64,000 nt of DNA from Streptomyces rubradiris (GTDB lineage: Bacteria; Actinomycetota; Actinomycetes; Streptomycetales; Streptomycetaceae). This document shows positions 1 to 8,250 of this stretch, piece after piece (the stretch's first letter is position 1; every line of letters begins with the position of its first letter). The position numbers and the translations under genes were made by a program. The stretch spans positions 496,001-560,000 of the forward strand of contig NZ_BNEA01000015.1 in NCBI RefSeq assembly GCF_016860525.1, given 5' to 3'. The notes under the pieces were generated by a model. The model had not been told where the DNA came from, searched no databases, and saw only the letters and a program-made list of their open reading frames with translations.

Positions 1-771
1 CCGGGCCACGTCCGGGTCGGCGGCCAGGGCTGCCACGGCGCGGCCGGTGAAGCGCGGGGTCTCGGAGATGGCGAAGTGGGGTTCGCGTGTCAGGGCGTCC
101 CGCCAGTTCTCCTCACGCACGCCGTACGTGTCGAGCATGATCTCCGAGCGCATCCACCCCGGCGTCAGGGCCACGGCCGTCGCGCCGCGCGGCCCGAGTT
201 CGTGTCCCAGGGCGAAGGCCATGCGCAGGACGGACGCCTTGGCGAGGTCGTAGAAGAAGTTCACGCGGTAGGTGTCGCGGTTGTACTCGGCGGTGCCGTC
301 GGTGACCTCCACGACCAGGCCGCCGGGCCGGCGCAGCAGCAGCGGCAGGGCGTGGTGGCTGGTGACGGCATGGGTCTCGACAGCGAGGCGGAGCAGCCGC
401 AGCCCCTTGTCCAGGTCGTGCTCCCACACGGGGGTGTCCCACTCGAAGAGTCGCTCCCCGCCCCAGATGTCGTTGACGAGGACGTCGAGGCGGCCCTGTT
501 CGGCGGCGATCCGGTCCACGAGGTGCCGTACGGCAGCGTGGTCGAGGTGGTCGGCCGGTACGGCGATGCCCCGGCCGCCGGCCTCGGTGACGAGGTCGGC
601 GGTGTCCTCGATGGTCTCGGGGCGGTCGTACTCCGAGCGGTGGGCGCGGGTGCTGCGGCCGGTGACGTACACGGTGGCGCCGGCCACGCCGAGTTCCACG
701 GCGATGCCCCGGCCCGCGCCCCGGGTCGCCCCGGCGACCAGCGCCACCTTGCCGTCCAGCGGTCCTGTCAT
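1..771 (-). CDS. SDR-family oxidoreductase, 3' end cut by window edge
   Basis: The minus-strand frame opens with ATG at 771 (MTGPLDGKVALVAG) and stays open to position 1, so about 257 residues are visible and the C-terminus is missing. The N-terminal Rossmann signature reads GATRGAGRGIA. A Tyr-x-x-x-Lys catalytic pair is visible as YDLAK in the second half. The family is NAD(P)-dependent short-chain dehydrogenases/reductases, and this one resembles the roughly 300-residue Streptomyces members of unknown substrate. It lies downstream of the mscR pair on the same strand, but a hairpin at 819-848 probably separates the transcripts. The substrate cannot be inferred. Confidence 0.8.
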   Translation of the reverse strand, partial: MTGPLDGKVALVAGATRGAGRGIAVELGVAGATVYVTGRSTRAHRSEYDRPETIEDTADLVTEAGGRGIAVPADHLDHAAVRHLVDRIAAEQGRLDVLVNDIWGGERLFEWDTPVWEHDLDKGLRLLRLAVETHAVTSHHALPLLLRRPGGLVVEVTDGTAEYNRDTYRVNFFYDLAKASVLRMAFALGHELGPRGATAVALTPGWMRSEIMLDTYGVREENWRDALTREPHFAISETPRFTGRAVAALAADPDVAR

Positions 772-818
772 GTCCTGCCTCCCGTGTGCCGTGCGAGCTG
801 TGCCCTGCCACTCTCACG

Positions 819-848
819 GGAATACCGGACATCTTCTGTCGGTGTTCC
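819..848 (-). terminator. Hairpin terminator after the MBL-fold gene
   Basis: Arms 819-831 and 837-848 form about 12 base pairs with one bulged base and a 5-nt loop. The hairpin lies just beyond the stop of the metallo-hydrolase (864) and before the SDR start (771). No U-tract follows, as is usual in streptomycetes. Confidence 0.5.
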
Positions 849-863
849 GGCGGGCGCCCGGAA

Positions 864-1493
864 TCAGTGCCCGCGCTCGATCCACTCCTGGAGGTGCGGG
901 GCCTCCGCACCGATGGTGGTGGCGTCGCCGTGCCCGGTGAGGACCTTGGTCCCGGCCGGCAGGGTGAGGAGGCGGTCACGGACGGAGTCGATGATGGTCG
1001 GGAAGTGGGAGAAGGAGCGTCCGGTGGCGCCCGGGCCGCCCTGGAAGAGGGTGTCGCCGGTGAACACGGTGCCGAGACCGGGGTCGTAGAGGCAGACGGC
1101 GCCCGGGGCGTGTCCGGGGGTGTGCAGGACGGTGAGGTCGGCGCCGGCGGCCTCGATGACCTGGCCGTCGAGGAGGTGCCGGTCGGGTTCGCGGTCCGGG
1201 TGGGTCTGCCGCCACAGCGGCAGGTCGTCGGGGTGCAGCCAGATCGTGGCGCCGGTCAGGTCGGCGAGGCGCGGCGCCGCGTTGACGTGGTCGTTGTGGG
1301 CGTGGGTGCACACGATGGCGGTCAGCCGGCGGTCGCCGACGGCGCGGGCGATGGCCTCGGCGTCGTGGGCGGCGTCGATGACGATCACCTCGCGGTCGTC
1401 GCCGACGAGCCACACGTTGTTCTCCACGTCCCAGGTGCCGCCGTCCAGGGTGAACTGGCCGCTGGTGACGAGGCGTTCGATCCGCGCGGTCAT
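864..1493 (-). CDS. MBL-fold metallo-hydrolase paired with mscR
   Basis: A protein of 209 residues with the metallo-beta-lactamase signature THAHNDH near residue 64, further metal ligands in HTPGHAPG and FTGDTLF, and a late Gly-His-Gly (TGHGD). This is the glyoxalase II-like layout of a two-metal hydrolase. The ATG at 1493 overlaps the TGA of the upstream dehydrogenase (TGATG), so the two are translationally coupled. An in-frame GTG three bases earlier is less likely. Genes of this kind commonly sit beside S-(hydroxymethyl)mycothiol dehydrogenase. A role hydrolysing the S-formylmycothiol produced by its partner is an inference from this context, not proven by the sequence. Confidence 0.85.
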   Translation of the reverse strand: MTARIERLVTSGQFTLDGGTWDVENNVWLVGDDREVIVIDAAHDAEAIARAVGDRRLTAIVCTHAHNDHVNAAPRLADLTGATIWLHPDDLPLWRQTHPDREPDRHLLDGQVIEAAGADLTVLHTPGHAPGAVCLYDPGLGTVFTGDTLFQGGPGATGRSFSHFPTIIDSVRDRLLTLPAGTKVLTGHGDATTIGAEAPHLQEWIERGH

Positions 1494-2581
1494 CACAGCA
1501 CCACCACCGAGCGCAGCACGTCACCGTGGTGCATCCGCTCGAACGCCTGCTCCACCTGGTCGAGTCCGACGGTCTCGGTGACGAACGCGTCGAGCGGCAG
1601 GCGGCCTTGCAGGTGCAGGTCGATCAGCATCGGGAAGTCGCGGCTGGGCAGGCAGTCGCCGTACCAGCTCGACTTCAGGGCGCCGCCGCGGCCGAAGACG
1701 TCCAGCAGGGGCAGTTCGAGCTTCATGTCGGGGGTGGGGACGCCGACAAGGACGACGGTGCCGGCCAGGTCGCGGGCGTAGAAGGCCTGCCGGTAGGTCT
1801 CGGGGCGGCCGACGGCCTCGATGACGACGTCGGCGCCGAAGCCGCCGGTCAGCTCGCGGATCGCCTCGACGGGGTCCGTTTCCCTGGAGTTGACGGTGTG
1901 GGTGGCGCCCAGGGTGCGTGCCGTCTCCAGCTTGCGGTCGTCGATGTCCACGGCGATGACGCGGGCCGCGCCGGCCAGGTTCGACCCGGCGATGGCCGCG
2001 CCGCCGACACCGCCGCAGCCGATGACGGCGACCGAGTCGCCGCGGCCGACGCCGCCGGTGTTGATCGCGGCGCCGATGCCGGCCATCACCCCGCAGCCGA
2101 GGAGGCCCGCGACCGCCGGGGAGACGGCCGGGTCGACCTTGGTGCACTGGCCGGCCGCGACGAGCGTCTTCTCGGCGAAGGCGCCGATGCCGAGGGCCGG
2201 GGACAGCTCCTGGCCGGTGGCGGCGAGGGTCATCTTCTGCCGGGCGTTGTGGGTGTTGAAGCAGTACCAGGGCCGGCCGCGCAGACAGGCCCGGCACTGC
2301 CCGCACACCGCACGCCAGTTGAGGATGACGAAGTCCCCGGGGGCGACGTCGGTGACGCCCTCGCCGACCGACTCCACGACGCCGGCGGCCTCGTGGCCGA
2401 GCAGGAAGGGGAAGTCGTCGGAGATGCCGCCCTGCTTGTAGTGCAGGTCGGTGTGGCAGACCCCGCAGGCCTGGACGCGTACGACGGCTTCGCCGGGTCC
2501 CGGGTCCGGCACCACGATCGTCTCGACCCGTACGGGCTCGTCCTTGCCCGGTGCGACAACGCCGCGTACTTCCTGCGCCAT
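1493..2581 (-). CDS. mscR: S-(hydroxymethyl)mycothiol dehydrogenase (formaldehyde detoxification)
   Basis: A zinc-dependent medium-chain dehydrogenase of 362 residues. Catalytic-zinc ligands appear in CGVCHTD and GHEAAG. The structural-zinc lobe is [15 protein letters not shown], and the cofactor loop is GCGGVGG. The class III-type sequence and the actinobacterial context indicate oxidation of the mycothiol adduct of formaldehyde with NAD to S-formylmycothiol in the cytoplasm. I chose ATG 2581 (MAQEVRG) because AAGGGA lies 7 nt upstream; an ATG at 2596 would add five residues and lacks a good ribosome binding site. It is coupled to the MBL-fold gene by a stop/start overlap. The assignment rests on recognised family similarity. 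Confidence 0.85.
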   Translation of the reverse strand: MAQEVRGVVAPGKDEPVRVETIVVPDPGPGEAVVRVQACGVCHTDLHYKQGGISDDFPFLLGHEAAGVVESVGEGVTDVAPGDFVILNWRAVCGQCRACLRGRPWYCFNTHNARQKMTLAATGQELSPALGIGAFAEKTLVAAGQCTKVDPAVSPAVAGLLGCGVMAGIGAAINTGGVGRGDSVAVIGCGGVGGAAIAGSNLAGAARVIAVDIDDRKLETARTLGATHTVNSRETDPVEAIRELTGGFGADVVIEAVGRPETYRQAFYARDLAGTVVLVGVPTPDMKLELPLLDVFGRGGALKSSWYGDCLPSRDFPMLIDLHLQGRLPLDAFVTETVGLDQVEQAFERMHHGDVLRSVVVL

Positions 2582-2704
2582 GGCCTGTCCCTTCATCGAA
2601 TGCCTTCGCCGACGACCCTACGACGCGGCCGGCCGGCAGCGGGAAGGGTCACGCACATGATCGCGGATCTTTCCGGCCGCCGTCGGCCGCGGCGCGGGCG
2701 GGGG

Positions 2705-3019
2705 TCAGCGCAGGCGGACGGGGACGGCGTTCACCAGGCCGAGCAGGGGCGCCGCGGGGGCGACGACCTGCTCCACCTGACGCAGCTGGTTCAGTTCGCG
2801 CAAGTGCTTCAGCTCCTGCACCTGTTCGCTGACCTTCGGCACGCGGTCGCGGTACGGGGCCGGGATGTCACCGGCGGTGAGCGAGTCCAGCGTGGAGAGG
2901 GCGGCGAGCTTTCCGACGACGGGGACGCCGGTGCCCGCCGCGTCCGCCTGGGGTGCGGCGATGCCGGCGATCCCGGCGGCCAGACCGACGGCGGCGGCGA
3001 TGCGACGTGTTGAGATCAT
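2705..3019 (-). CDS. Small secreted protein of unknown function
   Basis: 104 residues with a clear Sec signal peptide: a basic start (MISTRR), a hydrophobic Ala/Gly/Ile core, and a likely cleavage after AQADA-like residues near position 27. The mature part of about 77 residues is polar, with a central helical stretch (VSEQVQELKHLRELNQL) and a Pro/Val-rich end, and has no cysteines. It resembles small exported proteins common in Streptomyces, but I do not recognise a named family. It stands alone on the minus strand between mscR and the SnoaL-like gene. Confidence 0.7.
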   Translation of the reverse strand: MISTRRIAAAVGLAAGIAGIAAPQADAAGTGVPVVGKLAALSTLDSLTAGDIPAPYRDRVPKVSEQVQELKHLRELNQLRQVEQVVAPAAPLLGLVNAVPVRLR

Positions 3020-3193
3020 GCCCTCAGCAACGGCCCGGTCGCCCGGCCGGACACGGGTGGCCCGGTGGGCTCACCCGTGAGGCGGACCGCGGCGGCCGGG
3101 CTTGCCGGGGCCGCCGGGGCGGAGGAGTCTCGTCAGGGGGGACCCGTGGCGGTCCGCTCACGGGCGGGCCGCGGGCGCCTGAAGGAGGTCACC

Positions 3194-3559
3194 ATGGGCA
3201 GCGCGACAGGCTCCGCTTTCGACGCCGGGACACTGCGCCGGGGCATAGAGGGCGACACCGGCAACACCCTTCTGTCGCTCTACGCGGACGACGCGCGGGT
3301 CCGCATCGTCGACCGTGTCCACCAGCCCAGTCACCCCACGGAGCTGCACGGCCGGGTACAGATCGCCGAGTTGCTGGACGACATCTACCGCCGCGACATG
3401 ACGCACAAGCTGGAGCAGTGCGTCATCCAGGGCGACCACGCCGCCTACAGCGAGTCCTGCGAGTACGCGGACGGCACCCGGGTCCTGGCCGAGTCGATGC
3501 TCACGCTGCGGGACGGCAGGATCGCCGATCAGCTGATCATCCAGGTGTGGGACGAGTAG
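3194..3559 (+). CDS. SnoaL-like / NTF2-fold protein
   Basis: 121 residues starting at ATG 3194, directly after a strong GAAGGAGG ribosome binding site. The sequence reads as a small alpha+beta cone fold: an N-terminal helix, LLSLYADDARVRIVDR, a long middle helix (ELLDDIYRRDM) and C-terminal strands ending MLTLRDGRIADQLIIQVW. That is the pattern of nuclear-transport-factor-2-like SnoaL domain proteins. Members include polyketide cyclases, isomerases and many proteins of unknown role, and no catalytic residues can be assigned here. It stands alone upstream of the folD leader. Confidence 0.75.
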   Translation: MGSATGSAFDAGTLRRGIEGDTGNTLLSLYADDARVRIVDRVHQPSHPTELHGRVQIAELLDDIYRRDMTHKLEQCVIQGDHAAYSESCEYADGTRVLAESMLTLRDGRIADQLIIQVWDE

Positions 3560-3655
3560 CCCGGCCCGGTGGTACCGGGCTCGGGGCGGACGGCCCCGGC
3601 CCGGCGGCGGAGGAAAGGCGGTCCGAAGGTCGTACGCACGCTCGGTTACGCTGTA

Positions 3656-3730
3656 CGCGGGCCGTGACTGGCGCTGAGGTGGAGCACCACCGGGGAGCGG
3701 CCCGTGAGGTCAGCCGCGCGCCTGGGCGAG
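3656..3730 (+). promoter_or_regulatory. ZTP riboswitch (pfl motif) controlling folD
   Basis: The conserved pfl-motif blocks are all present in order. GGGCCGTGACTGGCG (from 3658) is followed by GGTGGAGCACCACCGGGGAG (3678-3697), GCGGCCC closing the first stem (3697-3703), and the 3' block CCGCGCGCCTGGGCG (from 3713). This class senses the folate-stress alarmone ZTP and is known upstream of one-carbon genes such as folD, purH and glyA. Here it ends about 30 nt before the folD ribosome binding site, which suggests control of folD by 10-formyl-THF status. Confidence 0.88.
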
Positions 3731-3760
3731 AAGAGTCGATCCAGTCCAGGAGTGTGCAGC

Positions 3761-4618
3761 ATGACCCAGACCCGGGCCGCCCGTCTGATGGACGGCACCG
3801 CGCTCGCCCGCCGCATCGTGGAGGACACCGCGCGGCGGGCCGCCGAGCTCACCGAGCGCACCGGCACCGCGCCGTGTCTCGCGACCGTGCTGGTCGGCGA
3901 GGATCCCGCGTCGGTGACCTACGTCCGCATGAAGCAGAACCGCTGCCGCAAGGCCGGCATCACCTCCCGGCACGTCGCCCTTCCGGCCACCACGACGACG
4001 GACGAACTCGTCGCTACGCTGCGGGAGTTGTCGGCCGACCCGGGGGTGCACGGCATTCTGCTCCAGCACCCGGTGGGCGACCACATCGACGAGCGGGCCG
4101 CGTTCGAGGCGATCGCGCCCGAGAAGGACGTGGACGGTGTCACCTTCGCCTCGTTCGCCACGATGAGCTTCGGGCTGCCGGGCTTCGTCTCCTGCACGCC
4201 GGGCGGCATCGTGCGGCTGCTGGACGAGTACGGCGTCGACCCGGCCGGGAAGCGGGCCGTGGTGGTGGGCCGCAGCGCGATCCTCGGCAAGCCGGTGGGC
4301 ATGCTGCTGCTGGCGCGGGACGCGACCGTGACGTACTGCCACTCGCGCACCCGGGACCTGTCGGCGGCGGTCCGCGAGGCCGACATCGTCGTGGCCGCGG
4401 TGGGCCGGCCGCGGCTGATCCGCGGGCAGGACGTCAAGCCGGGCGCGGTCGTGATCGACGCGGGCTACAACCCGGGGAACGTGGGCGACGTCGACTTCGA
4501 CTCGGCCGTGGAGCGGGCCTCGCTGATCACGCCGGTGCCGGGCGGGGTGGGTCCGATGACGATCGCCACGCTGCTGGAGCAGACGGTGACGGCGGCCGGC
4601 CGGCAACTCGGCGCGTAG
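3761..4618 (+). CDS. folD: Bifunctional methylene-THF dehydrogenase / methenyl-THF cyclohydrolase FolD
   Basis: 285 residues from ATG 3761, preceded by AGGAG at 3749. Family signatures are visible: the substrate/catalytic region YVRMKQNRCRKAGI with the essential Lys, the loop ILLQHPVGDHID, the FolD NADP-binding segment VVVGRSAILGKPVGMLL, and the end motif TPVPGGVGPMT. It interconverts 5,10-methylene-, 5,10-methenyl- and 10-formyl-tetrahydrofolate in the cytoplasm and so supplies purine synthesis. The length is normal for the family. An upstream in-frame ATG at 3704 falls inside the riboswitch and is rejected. The ZTP riboswitch in the leader fits regulation by one-carbon demand. Confidence 0.95.
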   Translation: MTQTRAARLMDGTALARRIVEDTARRAAELTERTGTAPCLATVLVGEDPASVTYVRMKQNRCRKAGITSRHVALPATTTTDELVATLRELSADPGVHGILLQHPVGDHIDERAAFEAIAPEKDVDGVTFASFATMSFGLPGFVSCTPGGIVRLLDEYGVDPAGKRAVVVGRSAILGKPVGMLLLARDATVTYCHSRTRDLSAAVREADIVVAAVGRPRLIRGQDVKPGAVVIDAGYNPGNVGDVDFDSAVERASLITPVPGGVGPMTIATLLEQTVTAAGRQLGA

Positions 4619-4818
4619 GGGCGGCGGTACGGGTGCGAGGGCCCGGGGTGCCCGGCCGGGACCGGAACCCACGGCCGTACTCGGCAGCTCGCTGCCGGTG
4701 AACCAGCCGGGCCCCGCCGACCCTCACGGTGTTCAGTGCCGGCGCCACGCGCGTACGTACCGGGCATTCGCGCCGACGGGCGGGCGCCGTGGCCGCGGGA
4801 GCAGCCATACTGGCGGTC

Positions 4819-6063
4819 GTGCGCGTTGCGGTCATGACGGCGGGTTCCCGGGGTGACGCCGCCCCCTACACCGGGCTCGGGCACCGGCTGGCGCTGGCCG
4901 GGCACGAGGTCACGCTGGTCACCCACGGCCGCTTCGAACCGCTGGTGGCGGGGTCGGGGGTACGGTTCCACGCGTTGCCGGTGGATCCGCTGGCGGAACT
5001 CCGGTCGCCGCGCGGCCGGGGTCTGCACCGCAGCGCCAGCGGGGCCGGGAAGCTGGTGCGCGTGGTGGATCTGGCGCGGCGCCTGGTGGGACGGATGACC
5101 GAGGACCTGCTGGAGGCGGCGCGGGACAGCGAGGTGCTGCTGCTGTCCGCCTCACTGGCCCCGCTCGGGCACACCATCGCCGAGGGGCTGCGGCTGCCGA
5201 GCCTGGGAGTGTATCTGCAACCCCTCGCCGCCACCCGGGAGTTCGCCCCGCCGGTGCTCGGCGGCGGCGCCTGGGGCGGGCCGGTGAACCGGCTCGCCGG
5301 ACAGGGGGTGAGCCTGGCCGTGGAACACGTCTTCTCCGGCGCGGTGCCGGCGTTGCGCGAGCGGCTCGGCCTGCCCCCGCTGGGCGCCACCGCGGCCCGG
5401 CGGGCCCGGGAGCGGCGGCGCTGGCCGGTGCACCACGGTTTCAGCCCCCTGGTGGTGCCCCGGCCCGCCGACTGGCGGGCGGGGCTGGAGGTGGGCGGCT
5501 ACTGGTGGCCGTACGACGTCGAGAGCCGGCTTCCCGCCGAGGTGGAGGAGTTCATCGAGGCGGGGCCGCCGCCGGTCTTCGTCGGGCTGGGCAGCGCCAC
5601 CGTGCCGGACGCCGGGCGGCTGAGTACGCGGGTGGTGGCGGCGCTGCGGCGGGCCGGGCTGCGCGGGGTGATCCAGCGCGGCTGGGGCGGGCTCGCGGCC
5701 GACGGGGACGACATGCTGACCATCGGCGAGGTGCCGCACTCGCTGCTCTTTCCGAGGATGGCCGCCGTGGTCCATCACGCGGGCGCGGGCACCACGGCGG
5801 CGGGGCTGCGCGCCGGAGTGCCGGCGGTGCCGGTGCCGGTGCAGTTCGACGCGGGTTTCTGGTCCGCCCGGCTGGTCGCGCTGGGGGTCGCCCCGGCCGT
5901 CGTACCGTTGCGCCGGCTGACCGGGGACGCGCTGGCCACGGCGCTGGTACGGGCCACCCGGGACCCTGCGTTCCGACGGTGCGCCGAGGCCCTGGGCACC
6001 CGCATCCGCGACGAGGACGGCACCGCGCCGGTACTGACCGCCCTGGCCCGGCTCGCCGGCTGA
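4819..6063 (+). CDS. Family 1 glycosyltransferase (UGT-like)
   Basis: The protein starts RVAVMTAGSRGDAAPYTGLG, the typical N-terminus of GT-B fold family 1 enzymes such as the sterol or macrolide glycosyltransferases. The donor-binding signature HHAGAGTTAAGLRAGVPAVP lies near residue 315 and is followed by PVQFDAGFW. I chose GTG 4819 (about 414 residues) because the family begins at this motif; the frame is open back to 4729, and the ribosome binding site is weak. It transfers a nucleotide-activated sugar to a lipid or small-molecule acceptor that cannot be told from sequence. It is a single gene, convergent with the alcohol dehydrogenase downstream. Confidence 0.85.
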   Translation: MRVAVMTAGSRGDAAPYTGLGHRLALAGHEVTLVTHGRFEPLVAGSGVRFHALPVDPLAELRSPRGRGLHRSASGAGKLVRVVDLARRLVGRMTEDLLEAARDSEVLLLSASLAPLGHTIAEGLRLPSLGVYLQPLAATREFAPPVLGGGAWGGPVNRLAGQGVSLAVEHVFSGAVPALRERLGLPPLGATAARRARERRRWPVHHGFSPLVVPRPADWRAGLEVGGYWWPYDVESRLPAEVEEFIEAGPPPVFVGLGSATVPDAGRLSTRVVAALRRAGLRGVIQRGWGGLAADGDDMLTIGEVPHSLLFPRMAAVVHHAGAGTTAAGLRAGVPAVPVPVQFDAGFWSARLVALGVAPAVVPLRRLTGDALATALVRATRDPAFRRCAEALGTRIRDEDGTAPVLTALARLAG

Positions 6064-6360
6064 GCCCGGGCCTGCCGCCCTCGCCTCGGCCGCCTTCGAC
6101 GGCACACCGGCACCCGGGCATGCCGGCTTCCGGAAGCGCACTGCGCCAGCCCCCGTGCTCTCGCCGCCCCGGACCCGCTCACCAACCGATCCGGACCTGC
6201 CGCCCGCGCCCCCGCACCCGGCCGTGCCCGCCGGCACACCGGCCGCCGGGGGATGTCGGATCCCGGCCGGGCACCGTGCCATGCCCATGCCCGCCGCCCG
6301 GACCGGCTCGCCAGCCGGCCCGACCCGGCCGCCCACCGCCTGGGCCCCGGCCCCCGGGCG

Positions 6361-7386
6361 TCAGCCGGTGGTCAGCACCATGCGGAAGCGTGCCGCGCCG
6401 GACAGCATCCTGTCGTACGCCTCCCCGGCCCGTTCCAGCGGCACCGTCTCGGTCATCGGGCGGATGCCGTGCAGGGCGCTGAAGGCCATGGTGTCCTCGA
6501 TGTCCCGCGCGGTGCCGGAGGGGTGCCCGCGGACCACCCGGCCGCTCATGATCAGTTGCACCGGGCTGATGCCCAGCGGTTCGGGTGTGGCGCCGATGAC
6601 GGTCAGTTCGCCGCGCGGGGCCAGGCCGTCCACGGTCGCGGTGATGGCCTCGGAGTTGCCGGCGGTGGCCAGGACGGCCCTCGCCCCGCCGAGGGCGGCC
6701 AGGGCCTCGGCGACCGGGGTCGACGCCGTGCTGTCGACGTAGTGGTGGGCGCCGAGCCGCTTGGCGAAGTCGGCCTTCCCGGCGCCCCGGGCGATCGCCA
6801 CGGTCTCGAAGCCCATCGCCACCGCGTACCGCACGCCGAGGTGGCCGAGGCCCCCGAGGCCGAGCACCGCGACCAGGTCGCCCGGCTCGGCCGGACCTCG
6901 CCGCAGCCCGTTGTACGTGGTCACGCCCGCGCAGGCCAGGGGCCCGGCGTCGGCCGCCGAGAGCGCGTCGGGGATTCTGGCCAGGGCGTCGACGGGTACG
7001 GTCGTCAGCTCTCCGAAGCCGCCGTCGTAGGCCCAGCCGGGGACCTTCAGGGCGGCACACACGATGAAGTCGCCCCGGCGGCAGGACGGGCAGTGGCCAC
7101 AAGCGCCGCCGAACCAGCCGACGGCCACCCGGTCGCCGACGCTCCAGCCGCGCTCCGGGGTGCCCTCGCCCAGTTCCTCGATCCGCCCGGCGATCTCGTG
7201 CCCGGGGACCTCGGGGAAGGTCACGCCCGGCAGCCCGCCGCCGACGAACAGCGCGTCGCTGTGGCAGACTCCGCACGCCTCCACGGCGATCCGCACCTGC
7301 CCGGGCCCCGGCGGGCGGATCTCCCGCTCGGCGAGTTCGAAGGTGCCGTTGGGTTCGGTCACCTGGGCGACGCGATAGGTGCTCAT
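6361..7386 (-). CDS. Zinc-dependent alcohol dehydrogenase (MDR family)
   Basis: 341 residues from ATG 7386 (MSTYRVAQVTEP) with GGAGAG about 7 nt upstream. Catalytic-zinc motifs are CGVCHSD and GHEIAG. The structural-zinc lobe is CGHCPSCRRGDFIVC, and the dinucleotide loop is GLGGLGHLG. This layout is that of AdhA/AdhP-like and cinnamyl-alcohol-type dehydrogenases, which reduce or oxidise a broad range of aldehydes and alcohols. The gene runs toward the glycosyltransferase and is back to back with nothing obvious; the broken TetR gene ends 59 bp upstream on the same strand. The physiological substrate is unknown. Confidence 0.88.
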   Translation of the reverse strand: MSTYRVAQVTEPNGTFELAEREIRPPGPGQVRIAVEACGVCHSDALFVGGGLPGVTFPEVPGHEIAGRIEELGEGTPERGWSVGDRVAVGWFGGACGHCPSCRRGDFIVCAALKVPGWAYDGGFGELTTVPVDALARIPDALSAADAGPLACAGVTTYNGLRRGPAEPGDLVAVLGLGGLGHLGVRYAVAMGFETVAIARGAGKADFAKRLGAHHYVDSTASTPVAEALAALGGARAVLATAGNSEAITATVDGLAPRGELTVIGATPEPLGISPVQLIMSGRVVRGHPSGTARDIEDTMAFSALHGIRPMTETVPLERAGEAYDRMLSGAARFRMVLTTG

Positions 7387-7445
7387 GGCGCTCTCCGGGA
7401 ATCGGGGCGACGGCCTTCGTCCCCAGCAGACCAGCTCCTGGCGGA

Positions 7446-8078
7446 TCACGCGCGCCGAGCCGAACCGCACCCCCGCCGACCTGCGCGAGCGCCGTCCCAG
7501 CGGGTTGCGGGGCGCCAGTCCTCCGGCCGGAGCATGCCCAGCAGCAGCCGGACCGGTTCGTCCACCACCTCGTCCAGCGTGGCGTCCGTCCAGCCGGCCG
7601 TCCAGTCGTGCGTCAGCCCGTTGACGCTGCCGATGAAAGCCGTGGCCGCCGGCCGGTAGTCGCGCGGTGCCGCCTCCCCGCGGGCCACGGCCGCGTCCGC
7701 CTCGGCCGCGTCCGCCTCGGCGCGGATCAGGTCGGCCCAGCGGGCGCGGCGGGCCAGGCGCTGCGCCCCCGGCCGGGGGCTCTCCGCGATGATCTCCATG
7801 AAGGCGATCCGGATGCGGTGCGGGTCGGAGGTGATGGGCGGAACTCCTCGTAGAACTGGCGGGTGGACAGGCCGGCGGCCTGGCTGAGGGCGGCGATCGT
7901 GGTGCCGCGGTAGCCGGGGCGTCGCCGGACAGCCGCAGCGCCGCGTCGAGGAAGCGACGGCGCCGCTCGGCCTGCCGTTCTTCTGCGGACCGGCCGCCGT
8001 AGCGTCCCGTCGGCGCTCCGAGCCTGCCGCCCGACGTGTCCCCCTGCCGTCGCCCTCCGGTCGCCCGTGGTCGGCCAT
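7446..8078 (-). pseudogene. Broken TetR-family transcriptional regulator
   Basis: Recognisable TetR pieces occur in three reading frames. The N-terminal helix (AEERQAERRRRFLDAALRL) lies at about 7930-7990. The helix-turn-helix (GTTIAALSQAAGLSTRQFYE) lies in another frame at about 7855-7915. The C-terminal ligand domain (SDPHRIRIAFMEIIAES onward) is in a third frame down to the stop at 7446. One base is lost in a C run near 7916-7921. Between the HTH end (about 7849) and the C-terminal domain, roughly 40 residues normally found in the family are absent. Either the gene is dead or the sequence has errors, but the missing block is hard to explain by single-base error alone. Confidence 0.75.
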
Positions 8079-8138
8079 GGTCTTCCCCGGTGGCCCAATC
8101 TTGTCGTGCACACGTCTTGTCGAGAAGGCCGCTCCCTC

Positions 8139-8154
8139 CTTACTTTTCAGTAAG
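8139..8154. promoter_or_regulatory. Inverted repeat, candidate TetR operator
   Basis: A perfect palindrome CTTACT-N4-AGTAAG in an otherwise GC-rich intergenic stretch, between the broken TetR gene and the secreted propeller gene (start 8251). Its AT-rich character and divergent location suit an operator of the adjacent regulator. A direct repeat TCTTGTCG (8099 and 8115) lies just upstream. Confidence 0.5.
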
Positions 8155-8250
8155 TTCCTCGTGAATGCGGCCGTGTTCAGATCCCGGACCCCCTCCGGCT
8201 TCCCTCGGCTCCCCTGCCTTCCCCGACCTCCCCGAGGAAAGAGAGCCGTC

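Noticed and set aside
4729..4818. Earlier ATG start for the glycosyltransferase
   Set aside because: The added 30 residues are Arg/Ala-rich without family similarity; GT1 proteins begin at the RVAVMTAGSRGD motif.
6064..6360. Gene or terminator between the glycosyltransferase and alcohol dehydrogenase
   Set aside because: The 297-bp convergent gap holds only Pro/Arg-type GC-rich frames and short palindromes with no convincing stem.
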